The notes under the pieces were generated by a model. That model was given only the letters and a program-made list of their open reading frames with translations. It ran no database searches and was not told the origin of the DNA. Below, in pieces: positions 28,104-36,976 of a stretch of 64,000 nucleotides of DNA. Origin of the DNA: an uncultured Cellvibrionales bacterium (GTDB lineage: Bacteria; Pseudomonadota; Gammaproteobacteria; Pseudomonadales; GM7GCV1); NCBI GenBank assembly GCA_913063225.1, contig CAJXYP010000016.1, forward strand, positions 1-64,000, read 5' to 3'. The translations under genes and the position numbers were made by a program. Each line of letters begins with the position of its first letter. Positions within the stretch are counted from its first letter, which is position 1.

Positions 28104-28411
28104 TTGATGCGGTAATTATTGATCACGCCTTTATTTTGGCGGGCATCCTATTTTGCTTGGGTCTAGCCGGTGTTTTGGTGCGTCGCAATCTGGTGTTTGT
28201 ACTTATTTCACTGGAAGTAATGCTTAACGCTGCTGGCTTGGCCTTTATCGCTGCAGGATCTGCCTGGGGTCAACCTGAAGGGCAAATTATGTTCTTGGCC
28301 GTGGTTACTCTTGGCGCCGCTGAAGTTGCGGTTGGACTCGGTCTAACTCTCCTATTGTTTCGACGATTTAACAGCGTCGATATTGATCAACTCAATCAGT
28401 TGAAGGGCTAA
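28100..28411 (+). CDS. nuoK: NADH-quinone oxidoreductase subunit K
   Basis: 103 residues with three membrane helices. The conserved membrane glutamates of the proton path are in ISLEVMLNAAGLAF and LGAAEVAVGLGL. It is homologous to MrpC antiporter subunits. A 15-base gap with AGGAAAA precedes nuoL. Confidence 0.97.
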   Translation: MIDAVIIDHAFILAGILFCLGLAGVLVRRNLVFVLISLEVMLNAAGLAFIAAGSAWGQPEGQIMFLAVVTLGAAEVAVGLGLTLLLFRRFNSVDIDQLNQLKG

Positions 28412-28426
28412 AGGAAAACAAGAGAC

Positions 28427-30274
28427 ATGAATTTACTTTGGCTAATTCCAACACTACCCTTTTTGGGTTTTACTATTTTGGTGCTTTCCAGCGGCCGTAT
28501 GTCGCGAGAACGGGCGCGAATAGTCGGAGTTGGATCTGTTGCATTAGCGTTTTTAGCCACTATATATATCGCCACCCAATACTATGCTGCAGCGGCTCAT
28601 GGTCTAGATCATGGTGCAGGATTTACGGTTTCGCTTTGGCCCTGGATTACGGCCGGAAGTTTGAACCTGAATTTCAGCCTCTATTTAGATGGCTTGTCCC
28701 TCAGCATGCTTTTTGTAATCACGGGCGTTGGCGCGCTAATCCACCTCTATGCTTCCGGATATATGTGGGACGATCCCGATTACACGCGCTTCTTCACCTA
28801 TATGAATCTTTTTGTTGCTGCGATGCTAATGCTGGTTTTAGCCGACAATCTGGTTCTCATGTTCCTCGGCTGGGAGGGTGTGGGGCTCTGTAGCTTCTTA
28901 CTTATCGGCTTCTGGTACAAAGATCCGAAAAACGGCTACGCTGCCCGCAAAGCATTTGTAGTGACTCGAGCGGGTGATACTGCCTTTGCTATCGGTTTAT
29001 TCCTCCTATTCAGAGAACTCGGCAGCTTAGAAATTCAAGAAATACTACACTTGGCACCGGAGAATTTTGAGATGGGCGGCAATATGCCAACGCTAATCTC
29101 GGCATTATTGTTGGGCGGAGCCGTGGGTAAATCAGCGCAAATCCCACTACAAACCTGGTTACCTGATGCCATGGCGGGCCCTACGCCTGTTAGTGCATTG
29201 ATCCACGCAGCAACTATGGTTACTGCAGGCGTCTATCTCATCGCCCGCTGCCATCCGGTATTCCTTCTCTCACCAATAGCAATGACTATGGTTGCGAGCA
29301 TCGGCTTAATCACCTTGTTGGTCGCGGGATTCACGGCGCTGAATCAATGGGATATTAAACGCGTGCTGGCCTACTCCACCATGAGCCAGATCGGCTATAT
29401 GTTTTTGGCCTTGGGAGTTGAAGCTTGGGATTCGAGTATCTTCCATTTAATGACCCACGCTATATTTAAAGCACTGCTCTTCCTGACTGCCGGCTCAATA
29501 ATCCTGGCGATGCATCACGAGCAGGACATAAGAAAGATGGGGGGGTTGCGTAAGCAGCTACCGGTTCCTTTCTGGTGCTTCCTTATTGGTAGCGCTTGCC
29601 TGATTGCATTGCCTCCAACGTCGGGCTTCTGGAGTAAGGAACCTATTCTTCTCGCCGCGTGGGAAGCCGATCCTATATTTTGGTATGGCGCTGTATTCGG
29701 CGCATTCCTAACCGCTGTCTACACTACGAGACTCATGCTTTTGGTATTTTTTGGAACGCCCGAAGGCGGAATTCCAAAAACTCACGAGCCAAAAGGCTGG
29801 CAACTACACCCACCGCTAATAATTCTAGCCGGACTTTCTTTGGTAGCGGGCCTGTTCAATCTGCCCGCCGCAGATGTATTACCTCATGCCCATGAGCACC
29901 ACCCTCCACTTTGGGTAGAGATAACCGGAATATTATTGCCCGTAGTGGGAATCTTTATTGGCTGGCAGGTCTTCCTTAAAGGTCGCTGGCAAGCCCTGCG
30001 AATGGAATCACCCGCCTTTGATGGTTTACGGAAATTCTTAGCCAGTGGCTGGGGATTCGACTGGCTCTACGACATCCTTTTAGTCAAACCATTTATGGCG
30101 CTAGCCAAGGCAAACCGCAACGACATCGTGGATTTAGTTCCAAAGGCTGTAGTTGTGGCTTCTAGTCAGTGCTACTACTTTTTCAGTCGCGGCCAAAACG
30201 GCCAACTGCGTTTCTATGTAGCCACCATGGCGGCAGCGGCAATTATGATCATTTCTCTTGCACTCTTTACCTGA
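28427..30274 (+). CDS. nuoL: NADH-quinone oxidoreductase subunit L
   Basis: 615 residues. It is an antiporter-like proton-pumping subunit with about 14 core helices plus the long lateral helix and C-terminal anchor. Conserved charged blocks are WEGVGLCSFLLIGFW (key Glu), KSAQIPLQTWLPDAM and the Lys of STMSQIGYM/HAIFKALLFL. The product starts with a typical short N-terminal helix. The 51-base gap to nuoM has no terminator. Confidence 0.98.
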   Translation: MNLLWLIPTLPFLGFTILVLSSGRMSRERARIVGVGSVALAFLATIYIATQYYAAAAHGLDHGAGFTVSLWPWITAGSLNLNFSLYLDGLSLSMLFVITGVGALIHLYASGYMWDDPDYTRFFTYMNLFVAAMLMLVLADNLVLMFLGWEGVGLCSFLLIGFWYKDPKNGYAARKAFVVTRAGDTAFAIGLFLLFRELGSLEIQEILHLAPENFEMGGNMPTLISALLLGGAVGKSAQIPLQTWLPDAMAGPTPVSALIHAATMVTAGVYLIARCHPVFLLSPIAMTMVASIGLITLLVAGFTALNQWDIKRVLAYSTMSQIGYMFLALGVEAWDSSIFHLMTHAIFKALLFLTAGSIILAMHHEQDIRKMGGLRKQLPVPFWCFLIGSACLIALPPTSGFWSKEPILLAAWEADPIFWYGAVFGAFLTAVYTTRLMLLVFFGTPEGGIPKTHEPKGWQLHPPLIILAGLSLVAGLFNLPAADVLPHAHEHHPPLWVEITGILLPVVGIFIGWQVFLKGRWQALRMESPAFDGLRKFLASGWGFDWLYDILLVKPFMALAKANRNDIVDLVPKAVVVASSQCYYFFSRGQNGQLRFYVATMAAAAIMIISLALFT

Positions 30275-30325
30275 TGAATATGGGCAAAAGAGATCAAGCT
30301 ACAATAAATAGGAGCGGGCTCTAGC

Positions 30326-31834
30326 ATGCAAGTAATTGGCATTATTGTCAGTCTGATGGCCGGAGGATTGCTGGCTATGGCACTCGGCCCGAAATCTGCT
30401 CAGGCAAGCAGGCTCGCGGCCCTAGCCGGTTTGGCAGTAGCGACTATACTTTTCTTCCCCTTACTTATGCTGGCAATATCTGAAACGGGTTCTGGCACAG
30501 GTGCTGGCGCTGTTTGGTTAAGTCAGATTAGCATCGAATGGATACCCAGATTTGGCATCCGGTTGCTCTTTGCCGTTGATGGCATTGCCGTAATTCTTAT
30601 CGGCCTAACCCTTTTACTTGGCTACATATCGCTACTATCTGCTTGGAGCGAGATTACCAAAAGGTGCGGTTTCTTTTACTTCTGTCTTTTATTCACATTG
30701 GCGGGCGTGGTCGGCGTATTTTCTGCCCTAGATCTGTTTCTTTTCTTTGTATTCTGGGAAGTAATGCTGATTCCCATGTTCCTAATCATCACAGTATGGG
30801 GGCACGAAAATCGCTATTACGCTGCACTGAAGTTCTTTATTTATACTCAAGCTAGCAGCCTGTTAATGCTGCTATCCATGCTGGTGTTGGTGCATATGCA
30901 TTGGCAGCAAAGCGGCACAATCAGTTTCTCTTGGTTTGACCTTCTCGAAACCGATACCAGCGGCAGGCTTGGTTTTTGGTTAATGCTCGGTTTCTTTGTT
31001 GCCTTCGTAGTGAAGCTACCTGGTATACCCGTTCATAACTGGCTGCCTGATGCGCATACGCAAGCACCTACACCGGGTAGCATTTTGCTGGCCGGTATTC
31101 TGCTAAAAACCGGCGCCTACGGTTTGCTGCGCTTTATCTTCCCGCTCTTTCCAGAAGCCGCTCTTGAGTTCACACCTATTGCAATGACCCTTGGTGTAAT
31201 CAGTGTGCTCTATGCTGCCAAACTAGCTTTCGCACAAAACGATATTAAACGCTTAATCGCCTATGCATCTATTAGCCATATGGGTTTTGTGACCCTAGGT
31301 ATTTTTGCTTGGAACGCCATAAGCTTGCAGGGAACCCTAGTGCAAATAGTCGCCCATGGACTTAGCTCAGCAGGTCTATTTGCCATTGCTGGGCTGATCC
31401 AACAGCGCACGCATACCAGAGCCTTGGATGAATTGGGTGGTTTATGGCCACAGGTTCCAAGGTTATCTGCGCTGATGATGTTCTTTGCCATTGCCGCATT
31501 GGGACTTCCAGGGCTGGGTAACTTTGTCGGTGAATTTATGATCTTGCTGGGAACCTTCCAGACAAGCCCAATCGCTGCAGTAGTTGCTGCGTTGGGCATG
31601 GTGCTCGCACCGGTCTACGCCCTAATTATTATGCAGAAAGCATTTTTCGGAACTCCAAGCGCAGACGCAAAATCAACCAGCGTCGACCTGGTACCCCATG
31701 AAATTTTCATGCTTGCCATATTAGTGGTGGGCTTAATCATTCTTGGCTTTTGGCCAGGGCTACTGACCAACCTGAGCGAACCCGGCATGCTTGATTTAAT
31801 GCGTAATGGCTTACCCGCAGGACAGGGAGGCTAA
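30326..31834 (+). CDS. nuoM: NADH-quinone oxidoreductase subunit M
   Basis: 502 residues. It is an antiporter-like membrane subunit with FWEVMLIPMFLIITVWG (key Glu), the KLPGIPVHNWLPDAHTQAP helix-breaking loop and IKRLIAYASISHMGF. It is one of the three proton-pumping channels in the distal arm. Three bases separate its stop from nuoN. Confidence 0.98.
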   Translation: MQVIGIIVSLMAGGLLAMALGPKSAQASRLAALAGLAVATILFFPLLMLAISETGSGTGAGAVWLSQISIEWIPRFGIRLLFAVDGIAVILIGLTLLLGYISLLSAWSEITKRCGFFYFCLLFTLAGVVGVFSALDLFLFFVFWEVMLIPMFLIITVWGHENRYYAALKFFIYTQASSLLMLLSMLVLVHMHWQQSGTISFSWFDLLETDTSGRLGFWLMLGFFVAFVVKLPGIPVHNWLPDAHTQAPTPGSILLAGILLKTGAYGLLRFIFPLFPEAALEFTPIAMTLGVISVLYAAKLAFAQNDIKRLIAYASISHMGFVTLGIFAWNAISLQGTLVQIVAHGLSSAGLFAIAGLIQQRTHTRALDELGGLWPQVPRLSALMMFFAIAALGLPGLGNFVGEFMILLGTFQTSPIAAVVAALGMVLAPVYALIIMQKAFFGTPSADAKSTSVDLVPHEIFMLAILVVGLIILGFWPGLLTNLSEPGMLDLMRNGLPAGQGG

Positions 31835-31837
31835 CCT

Positions 31838-33313
31838 ATGGATTTGATTCAATTACTCGCCCTCATGCCCCTGCTGATCGTTGGTGGTGTAAGTATTGTT
31901 CTGATGTTATTAATTGCCTTTGTGCGCAACCACGCCCTAACCTGCTTTGTTACCTGTATTGGGCTTTTGGCGGCAATGCTTACCAGCATAAACACTATTG
32001 GTGACGGAATAATTCAAGTAACGCCCCTATTGGTAATGGATGATTTCACTAGGGTTTTCTGTGCATTGATGATCGGCATCAGTCTGGCAGCAAGCTGGAT
32101 GGCTTATACGTATATGGAAGCCAGCGATGAAATTCGAGAAGAGTATTATATTCTGCTGGCACTAGCCGCTCTTGGTGGCTGCGTGCTTATTGCCAGCAAC
32201 CATTTTGCTTCTATGTTCATTGGTATAGAACTTCTCAGCGTGTCTTTGTTTGCCATGGTTGGCTATATGGTTCATGGCGGTAAGTCCTCGGACATCACAC
32301 TAGAAGGCGGCGTGAAGTACATGATCATGTCTGGCGTATCGTCCAGCTTTTTGCTCTTTGGCGTAGCCCTTATTTACGCCTATGCCGGCATTCTAACTAT
32401 TGATTTTTTAGCGGCTCCAGCCGGCGCAACCCTAAGTCAGGGCTACTTAATAGTAGGCACGTCCATGCTTATTATCGGCTTAGCTTTCAAGCTATCTTGG
32501 GTGCCCTTTCATATGTGGACTCCGGATGTATATCAGGGCGCACCGGCTCCAGTAACCGGGTTTCTTGCTAGCGGCGCAAAAATTGCGGTATTCGCCTTTT
32601 TGATTCGATTCCTAATTGCCTCTGGCCCCGATCGCATCGACCTGCTCTTAGCTGGGTTAACCATTATGGCGGTTCTATCCATGTTGCTAGGCAACTTGAT
32701 GGCACTGCTGCAAAGCAACTTAAAACGATTACTTGCGTACTCTTCTGTCGCCCATATGGGTTACATGATGGTCGCGCTAATCGCCGCCATTAAAACCGGC
32801 AATATCAGCGAGGACGTTGCGGCGGAAGCCATTGGCGTTTACATGGTTGCTTATGCCCTTATGACGCTCCTGGCCTTTGCCGTACTAAGCCGGCTAGCGG
32901 CTCTAAATTCCGAATATGAAACCGGCAATATTGAAATGTACGGCGGTCTTCTGTATCGCCATCCATGGATGGCAACCTGCATGTTTGTCGCCTTCTTGGG
33001 ATTAATCGGCATGCCGCTAACCGCAGGCTTTATCGGAAAGTACTATCTAATGCTTGCGGGTGTAGATCAGCAACTTTGGACATTGCTTTGGGTTCTGGTC
33101 GCTGGCAGTGCACTAGGTCTCTATTACTACCTGAAAGTTATTCTGGTTATGTGTAAAGAATCTCAAGACGACGCCCCGGCGGAACTAGAGACACCTGTTG
33201 CCTCTGGTTTTTCAGGAGTATTGATTAGCGGGCTTTGCCTAATGGTGCTTTATGTCGGAATATACCCGACACCGGTTATCGATTGGATCCAGCTAGCACT
33301 AGCCAGTTTGTAA
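31838..33313 (+). CDS. nuoN: NADH-quinone oxidoreductase subunit N
   Basis: 491 residues, about 14 helices. It is the third antiporter-like subunit, with GIELLSVSLFAMVGYM (key Glu), KLSWVPFHMWTPDVYQGAP and LKRLLAYSSVAHMGYMM. It is the last gene of the operon and is followed 16 bases on by a strong terminator. Confidence 0.98.
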   Translation: MDLIQLLALMPLLIVGGVSIVLMLLIAFVRNHALTCFVTCIGLLAAMLTSINTIGDGIIQVTPLLVMDDFTRVFCALMIGISLAASWMAYTYMEASDEIREEYYILLALAALGGCVLIASNHFASMFIGIELLSVSLFAMVGYMVHGGKSSDITLEGGVKYMIMSGVSSSFLLFGVALIYAYAGILTIDFLAAPAGATLSQGYLIVGTSMLIIGLAFKLSWVPFHMWTPDVYQGAPAPVTGFLASGAKIAVFAFLIRFLIASGPDRIDLLLAGLTIMAVLSMLLGNLMALLQSNLKRLLAYSSVAHMGYMMVALIAAIKTGNISEDVAAEAIGVYMVAYALMTLLAFAVLSRLAALNSEYETGNIEMYGGLLYRHPWMATCMFVAFLGLIGMPLTAGFIGKYYLMLAGVDQQLWTLLWVLVAGSALGLYYYLKVILVMCKESQDDAPAELETPVASGFSGVLISGLCLMVLYVGIYPTPVIDWIQLALASL

Positions 33314-33328
33314 CCAGAATTCTAGATC

Positions 33329-33355
33329 AAAAAAAGGGCCATCTGGCCCCTTTTT
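33329..33355. terminator. Bidirectional terminator after nuoN
   Basis: Stem GGGCCA / TGGCCC with a TC loop, seven A before and five T after. It ends the nuo operon on the plus strand and the convergent gene at 33377 on the minus strand. Confidence 0.9.
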
Positions 33356-33376
33356 ACGGTCTCTAATACGACTCTG

Positions 33377-34012
33377 CTATGGGTTCGGATTTTCCTCGCG
33401 ATAAAGTGAACCATCATCCGCCCATTGGTAACGAACTCGCAATCCATCTTCGTCATTAAATCCAAGAGATTGCTGAAAGTGTCCTTGAGGCGGCGCTCGC
33501 TGCGGTACGGTCGCTTCAACAATATAGAGGCGCTCTTTATGCAGATAGATACCAACATAGCTTCGGGTGTCATCAGGGTTGGTCAGATTTAACTGATGCC
33601 CAGCCACACGCTCAATGTGATGCCAGGCATCATAAGTAACTTCACTGCCTCTATTGCGAAATTGAGTAGCAGCGTACGCCACAGAAGCAATCACATCTAT
33701 TCGCCAATATTGGTAGTTAACAGGCCCATCAGCGGCGGTGGTATTTGTGCGCGCTATGTGAACATTAAGCGCATCGGTGTAATCAATTACCGTGACGGCA
33801 TAGATTCTGTCACGACTAGTTGAGGTGTAAACGCGCCCGGGAAAGACAGCGCCGTATTCGGAGGGCCAGTCAATATCCTCAACGACAGGCTCAACCGGCA
33901 TATTTATGGTGAATAGATCCTCGCTACTGGTAAATTCAAACCAGTCCTGAGCAAAACAGGTACTAGACAGGAAGAGCGCAGATACTAGAGAAATTGTTTT
34001 TAGCCTTTGCAT
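33377..34012 (-). CDS. Secreted protein of unknown function
   Basis: 211 residues with a signal peptide ending CFA-QD. The mature part is strand-rich with conserved-looking pieces: DWFEFTSSEDLFTINMPVEP near the start, YAVTVIDYTDA, then NRGSEVTYDAWHHIERVAGHQLNLTNPD and RLYIVEATVPQRAPPQG. I do not recognise a named family, though the pattern resembles exported proteins that begin with a W-x-x-F ... F-x-V-x-x-P block. It shares a minus-strand direction with the DUF6152 gene just upstream (38 bases). Confidence 0.75.
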   Translation of the reverse strand: MQRLKTISLVSALFLSSTCFAQDWFEFTSSEDLFTINMPVEPVVEDIDWPSEYGAVFPGRVYTSTSRDRIYAVTVIDYTDALNVHIARTNTTAADGPVNYQYWRIDVIASVAYAATQFRNRGSEVTYDAWHHIERVAGHQLNLTNPDDTRSYVGIYLHKERLYIVEATVPQRAPPQGHFQQSLGFNDEDGLRVRYQWADDGSLYREENPNP

Positions 34013-34050
34013 ATATATATCTCTATCAAATCAGTTAAAGGAACGGAGTT

Positions 34051-34443
34051 TTAATCAAACTCTTTTTCTACACCACCTTCCGGTGTGAGAAATCCAAGTA
34101 AACAACCCGTGTCGTCATCCCAAAGCTGATGGCAGCGCACACCGATTTCATCTCCGACTTCTATTTGGTCTCGCGTCCAGCCAGAATTTATCACCTGGGT
34201 AGGGCTAGCTCCCTCCAAAGACCAAACTTCGGGCTCGCCATCGTCATTGACAACTTCTATATAGATCCAGATATGCGGATTCATCCAGTGCAGCTCGACG
34301 ACCTCGCCGGTGAGATGAGTATATTGAGTCATGTTGTAGTTGCCGTGGGAATGATGTGCCGAGGCAGGTAACAACCAGAGAACGGCCGTTATAAAGACCA
34401 CAGTGATTGCGAGTTTTCGCAGGATATTCAAACTAACCATCAT
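34051..34443 (-). CDS. DUF6152-type secreted protein (short form)
   Basis: 130 residues: the DUF6152-type core with no C-terminal extension. The signal peptide ends PASA at 29, leaving a mature start HHSHG. Core blocks are VVELHWMNPHIWIYIEV, EVWSLEGASPTQVINSGW and VGDEIGVRC. It ends with two Cys (VRCHQLWDDDTGCLLG) that could pair. It is the smallest version in the window and so gives the likely domain boundary. GGAG lies upstream of a doubled ATG. It is probably co-transcribed with 33377-34012. Confidence 0.82.
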   Translation of the reverse strand: MMVSLNILRKLAITVVFITAVLWLLPASAHHSHGNYNMTQYTHLTGEVVELHWMNPHIWIYIEVVNDDGEPEVWSLEGASPTQVINSGWTRDQIEVGDEIGVRCHQLWDDDTGCLLGFLTPEGGVEKEFD

Positions 34444-34565
34444 GAAGACTTCTCCAATTAGTAGATACTAAGCACGGAGAGACCATGGAAAATCTTTGGT
34501 TTTGTATGCTCCCCCCGAAGCAACTCCAGAATCATAGCATTCGATAGAATATTTTGGCTATCTGC

Positions 34566-35090
34566 TTAATTTTTGAACACTTTCTCTAGTATCGCAAATT
34601 CAAGCCCTTGAACTATTGGAACACTATCACCAGCGTTTTCAGGGAAAGGCTGCGTTTCCCCGGTTCGGAAATAGCCCCTGCGCTCGTAATAAGAAATAAG
34701 CTCTTCGCGTACCGAGATGACAGACATCGTCATTGTTGACGCAGACCAATCTTCTTTCGCCTGAGCTTCAGCGGCTGCCAAGAACTTTGTGCCGATACCC
34801 GCTCTCTGTCTTTGAGGATCAACTACAAATAACCCCAAATATGCTGCATCACCGTTTCTTTGTAGGTAGACACTGCCGACCAATGCGACCTGATGAAAAC
34901 AGAGGAGGAACATTGAACCGGCATCTTGAATTAGCTCTCTGATCTCGCCTGTGTCAGTGCGATCGCCCAATAACAAGTCTGCTTCGGTAGTCCATCCAAC
35001 TCTGCTCGAATCTCCCCGATAAGCAGAATTGGATAAATTAGCTATTACCTCAGCATCGTCAGTTCGAGCTTTTCTAAATCTAATGCTCAT
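34566..35090 (-). CDS. GNAT-family N-acetyltransferase
   Basis: 174 residues. It has the GNAT fold with acetyl-CoA loop Q-R-x-x-G-I-G (PQRQRAGIGTKFLAAAEAQA) after strand AYLGLFVVDP, and a C-terminal ISYYERRGYFRTGE typical of the family. It acetylates an amine substrate that cannot be told from sequence. It lies directly downstream of the decayed MBL gene (11 bases) and may have been its operon partner. There is no strong Shine-Dalgarno. Confidence 0.9.
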   Translation of the reverse strand: MSIRFRKARTDDAEVIANLSNSAYRGDSSRVGWTTEADLLLGDRTDTGEIRELIQDAGSMFLLCFHQVALVGSVYLQRNGDAAYLGLFVVDPQRQRAGIGTKFLAAAEAQAKEDWSASTMTMSVISVREELISYYERRGYFRTGETQPFPENAGDSVPIVQGLEFAILEKVFKN

Positions 35091-35101
35091 AGATTGGGTT
35101 C

Positions 35102-35678
35102 TTAGCGGTATCCCTCGCAGGCAGCGCGGAGCGAACGTTCAGTATTAGCGTTTGATTGAGCATAGCCCTCGACTGCGGTATTTGACTGCACCACTTCATC
35201 GGCTGACTGGCCCTGACTAATTTCCTGCTGTAGTCGACCACGGATATCAACCAGCATGTCACGAAACTCAAGCAAATCAGATCTAGTAGCCAGCGCTCCA
35301 TGGCCGGGAATAACCTTAGTTTGGTCATCATTAAGGCCAACAATTTACCAGAGCCCATCAATCATGCCGTCCAGGCTTCCGCCGTTGCCATGATCAATAA
35401 AGTCCACTGGCCTATGGGTAATATCCGCCAATGCGGCGGAGATTTTGTCTGTTGTCTGAAAAAAGTGGTCGTCGATCATGAACGCACCGTCCTCTCCCAC
35501 AGAAATTCCGGTATTGCCGCCACGCGTGATTTGCAGCATGTATATATCGTCCGTAACTTGTAGGGTGGTAACTTCAGCAGCATCCTAATCAACGTCCTGT
35601 GCGAGAACTTGATTGCCAAGGCAAGCTAACCGCCGTGCAAAGGCCAACATCTAGGAAATTGGACATTATTGCTTTCAT
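35102..35678 (-). pseudogene. Decayed metallo-beta-lactamase-fold hydrolase
   Basis: Remnant of an exported MBL-fold gene. From an ATG at 35678 with GAGGGAG upstream, the signal peptide frame breaks and continues in another frame as LACLGNQVLAQDVD. A TAG stop (35585-35587) follows, then TTLQVTDDIYMLQITRGGNTGISVG, the usual start of the domain. The frame then jumps from ITHRPVDF to GGSLDGMIDGLW, so the HxHxDH region and roughly 110 residues are missing. A TAA (35345-35347) is followed in the same frame by VIPGHGALATRSDLLEFRDM, the family's C-terminal block, ending at 35102. At least three lesions make it non-functional. Confidence 0.88.
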
Positions 35679-35818
35679 ATTTACTCCCTCTTTTCAGCTA
35701 GTTTGTACCAGAATGCCTTGTAACAAAAGAAACCCAAGCATCCTGCACAAAATCGGTCCTATACCTTTCCCTAAATTGACTCTTTTTGTTACCTTGGCAC
35801 CACGGAAAACGCTTGGTT

Positions 35819-35823
35819 GGGGG
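35819..35823 (+). promoter_or_regulatory. G-run ribosome-binding site that sets a TTG start
   Basis: GGGGG lies eight bases before TTG 35832. An earlier in-frame TTG (35817) overlaps the run itself, so the later TTG is the better start; it also gives a clean signal peptide. Confidence 0.5.
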
Positions 35824-35831
35824 AATTAGCA

Positions 35832-36878
35832 TTGAATAAACTTATACTATCACTCTCAATTTCAGTTCTCATTGCCACGCCCGCGGTCACCTTTGCCCAC
35901 CACGGGACCACGGGACAGTTTGATAGGGATGCATTTATAGAAGTAAGCGGCGTGGTCACGGACGTGGCTTTTGTAAATCCGCACGCCTATGTTTATTTGG
36001 ATGTTATTGATGAAAATGGTCAGGTTGTGAACTGGCATTGCGAGATGCGCGCTGCAACGGTTTTACGCCGCTCAGGCTGGACCAAGGAGATGTTTACCAA
36101 TGGAACTCAACTGGATATTCTCGGTAACCCCTCCCACAAAGAAACCGATGGCTGCTATATCGAGACCATTTCATTTAACGGTGGCCCGACCATACAGCGC
36201 TACGCTCAGATAGAAGAAAACCAAGCCCCAGCGAATACAGAAAGACCACTGCGCACAGCTGCGGGCAAGCCCTACATTGGCGGCGATTGGGCAGCGTCAC
36301 AGAACCTACCGGCACAAGGTGAGATCGACCCAAGCTTTGGACAACTTCGCACAGAGGCAGTTATTTTGACGTCTTTGGGAGCTGCGGCTTTGGAAGCGAA
36401 TCAAATTGCCCCAGGCGACAATATTACTGGCCGGTTGGATTGCACTGCCAGAGATGTACTGAACGACTGGATATACAACGAAAGTCCAAACCGAATCATT
36501 CAGGCTGAGGACACAATAACTCTGCAATACGGTTTTATGGATACGGTGAAGGTCGTGCATATGAATATGCCAGAGCATCCCGAAAATATAACGCCAAACT
36601 GGATAGGACACTCGATTGGCTGGTGGGAAGAAGACGTTTTAGTAGTCGATACTATCGGCTATACGATGGCGCCTGGCCGCGGCAATGGAAACTTCCACAG
36701 CGAGCAACTTCATTCCGTTGAACGCTTTTCTTTAGATACCGAAAACTGGGTAATCAATCGTTCTTACGTGGCCGAAGATTCTTTGTTTTGGGCAAATACA
36801 ATTGCCAGTAATGACACCGTATATTTGTCCGGCCTTCCTTACGAACCTTATAGCTGCGACGACCGTGCGGTGGAATAA
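35832..36878 (+). CDS. DUF6152-type secreted protein (long form)
   Basis: About 348 residues from TTG 35832. The signal peptide ends VTFA at 22, leaving a mature start HHGTTGQFD, almost the same as HHGTNGQFD of the 4812-5873 protein, its closest paralogue. Shared blocks are VAFVNPHAYVYLDV, NWHCEMRAATVLRRSGW, GCYIETISFNGGPT, RLDCTARD and IGHSIGWWEEDVLVVDTIGY. The Gly/Pro linker of the 4812 protein is replaced by an Ala-rich stretch. Five Cys are conserved between the two. It is followed by a terminator. Function unknown. Confidence 0.82.
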   Translation: MNKLILSLSISVLIATPAVTFAHHGTTGQFDRDAFIEVSGVVTDVAFVNPHAYVYLDVIDENGQVVNWHCEMRAATVLRRSGWTKEMFTNGTQLDILGNPSHKETDGCYIETISFNGGPTIQRYAQIEENQAPANTERPLRTAAGKPYIGGDWAASQNLPAQGEIDPSFGQLRTEAVILTSLGAAALEANQIAPGDNITGRLDCTARDVLNDWIYNESPNRIIQAEDTITLQYGFMDTVKVVHMNMPEHPENITPNWIGHSIGWWEEDVLVVDTIGYTMAPGRGNGNFHSEQLHSVERFSLDTENWVINRSYVAEDSLFWANTIASNDTVYLSGLPYEPYSCDDRAVE

Positions 36879-36918
36879 GGAGTCGCGACAATATACGAAT
36901 AGGATTAATTCAGGCAAT

Positions 36919-36947
36919 AAAAAAGACCTGAATATCAGGCCCTTTTT
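36919..36947. terminator. Intrinsic terminator between convergent genes
   Basis: Stem CCTGA / TCAGG with an ATA loop, A-rich before and CCTTTTTG after; modest stem but correct context between stops at 36878 and 36977. Confidence 0.65.
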
Positions 36948-36976
36948 GTTTTTACTTTTTGACGTCTAAGAACGCA

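Noticed and set aside
34045-34075. Terminator-like GAGTTT/AAACTC followed by T5
   Set aside because: The T-run is on the plus strand, but both flanking genes are on the minus strand and the element overlaps the end of the DUF6152-type coding sequence.
35345-35587. Stop-codon recoding in the MBL remnant
   Set aside because: The stops are TAA and TAG, not TGA, and the gene also has an internal deletion and a frame break, so decay is the simpler reading.
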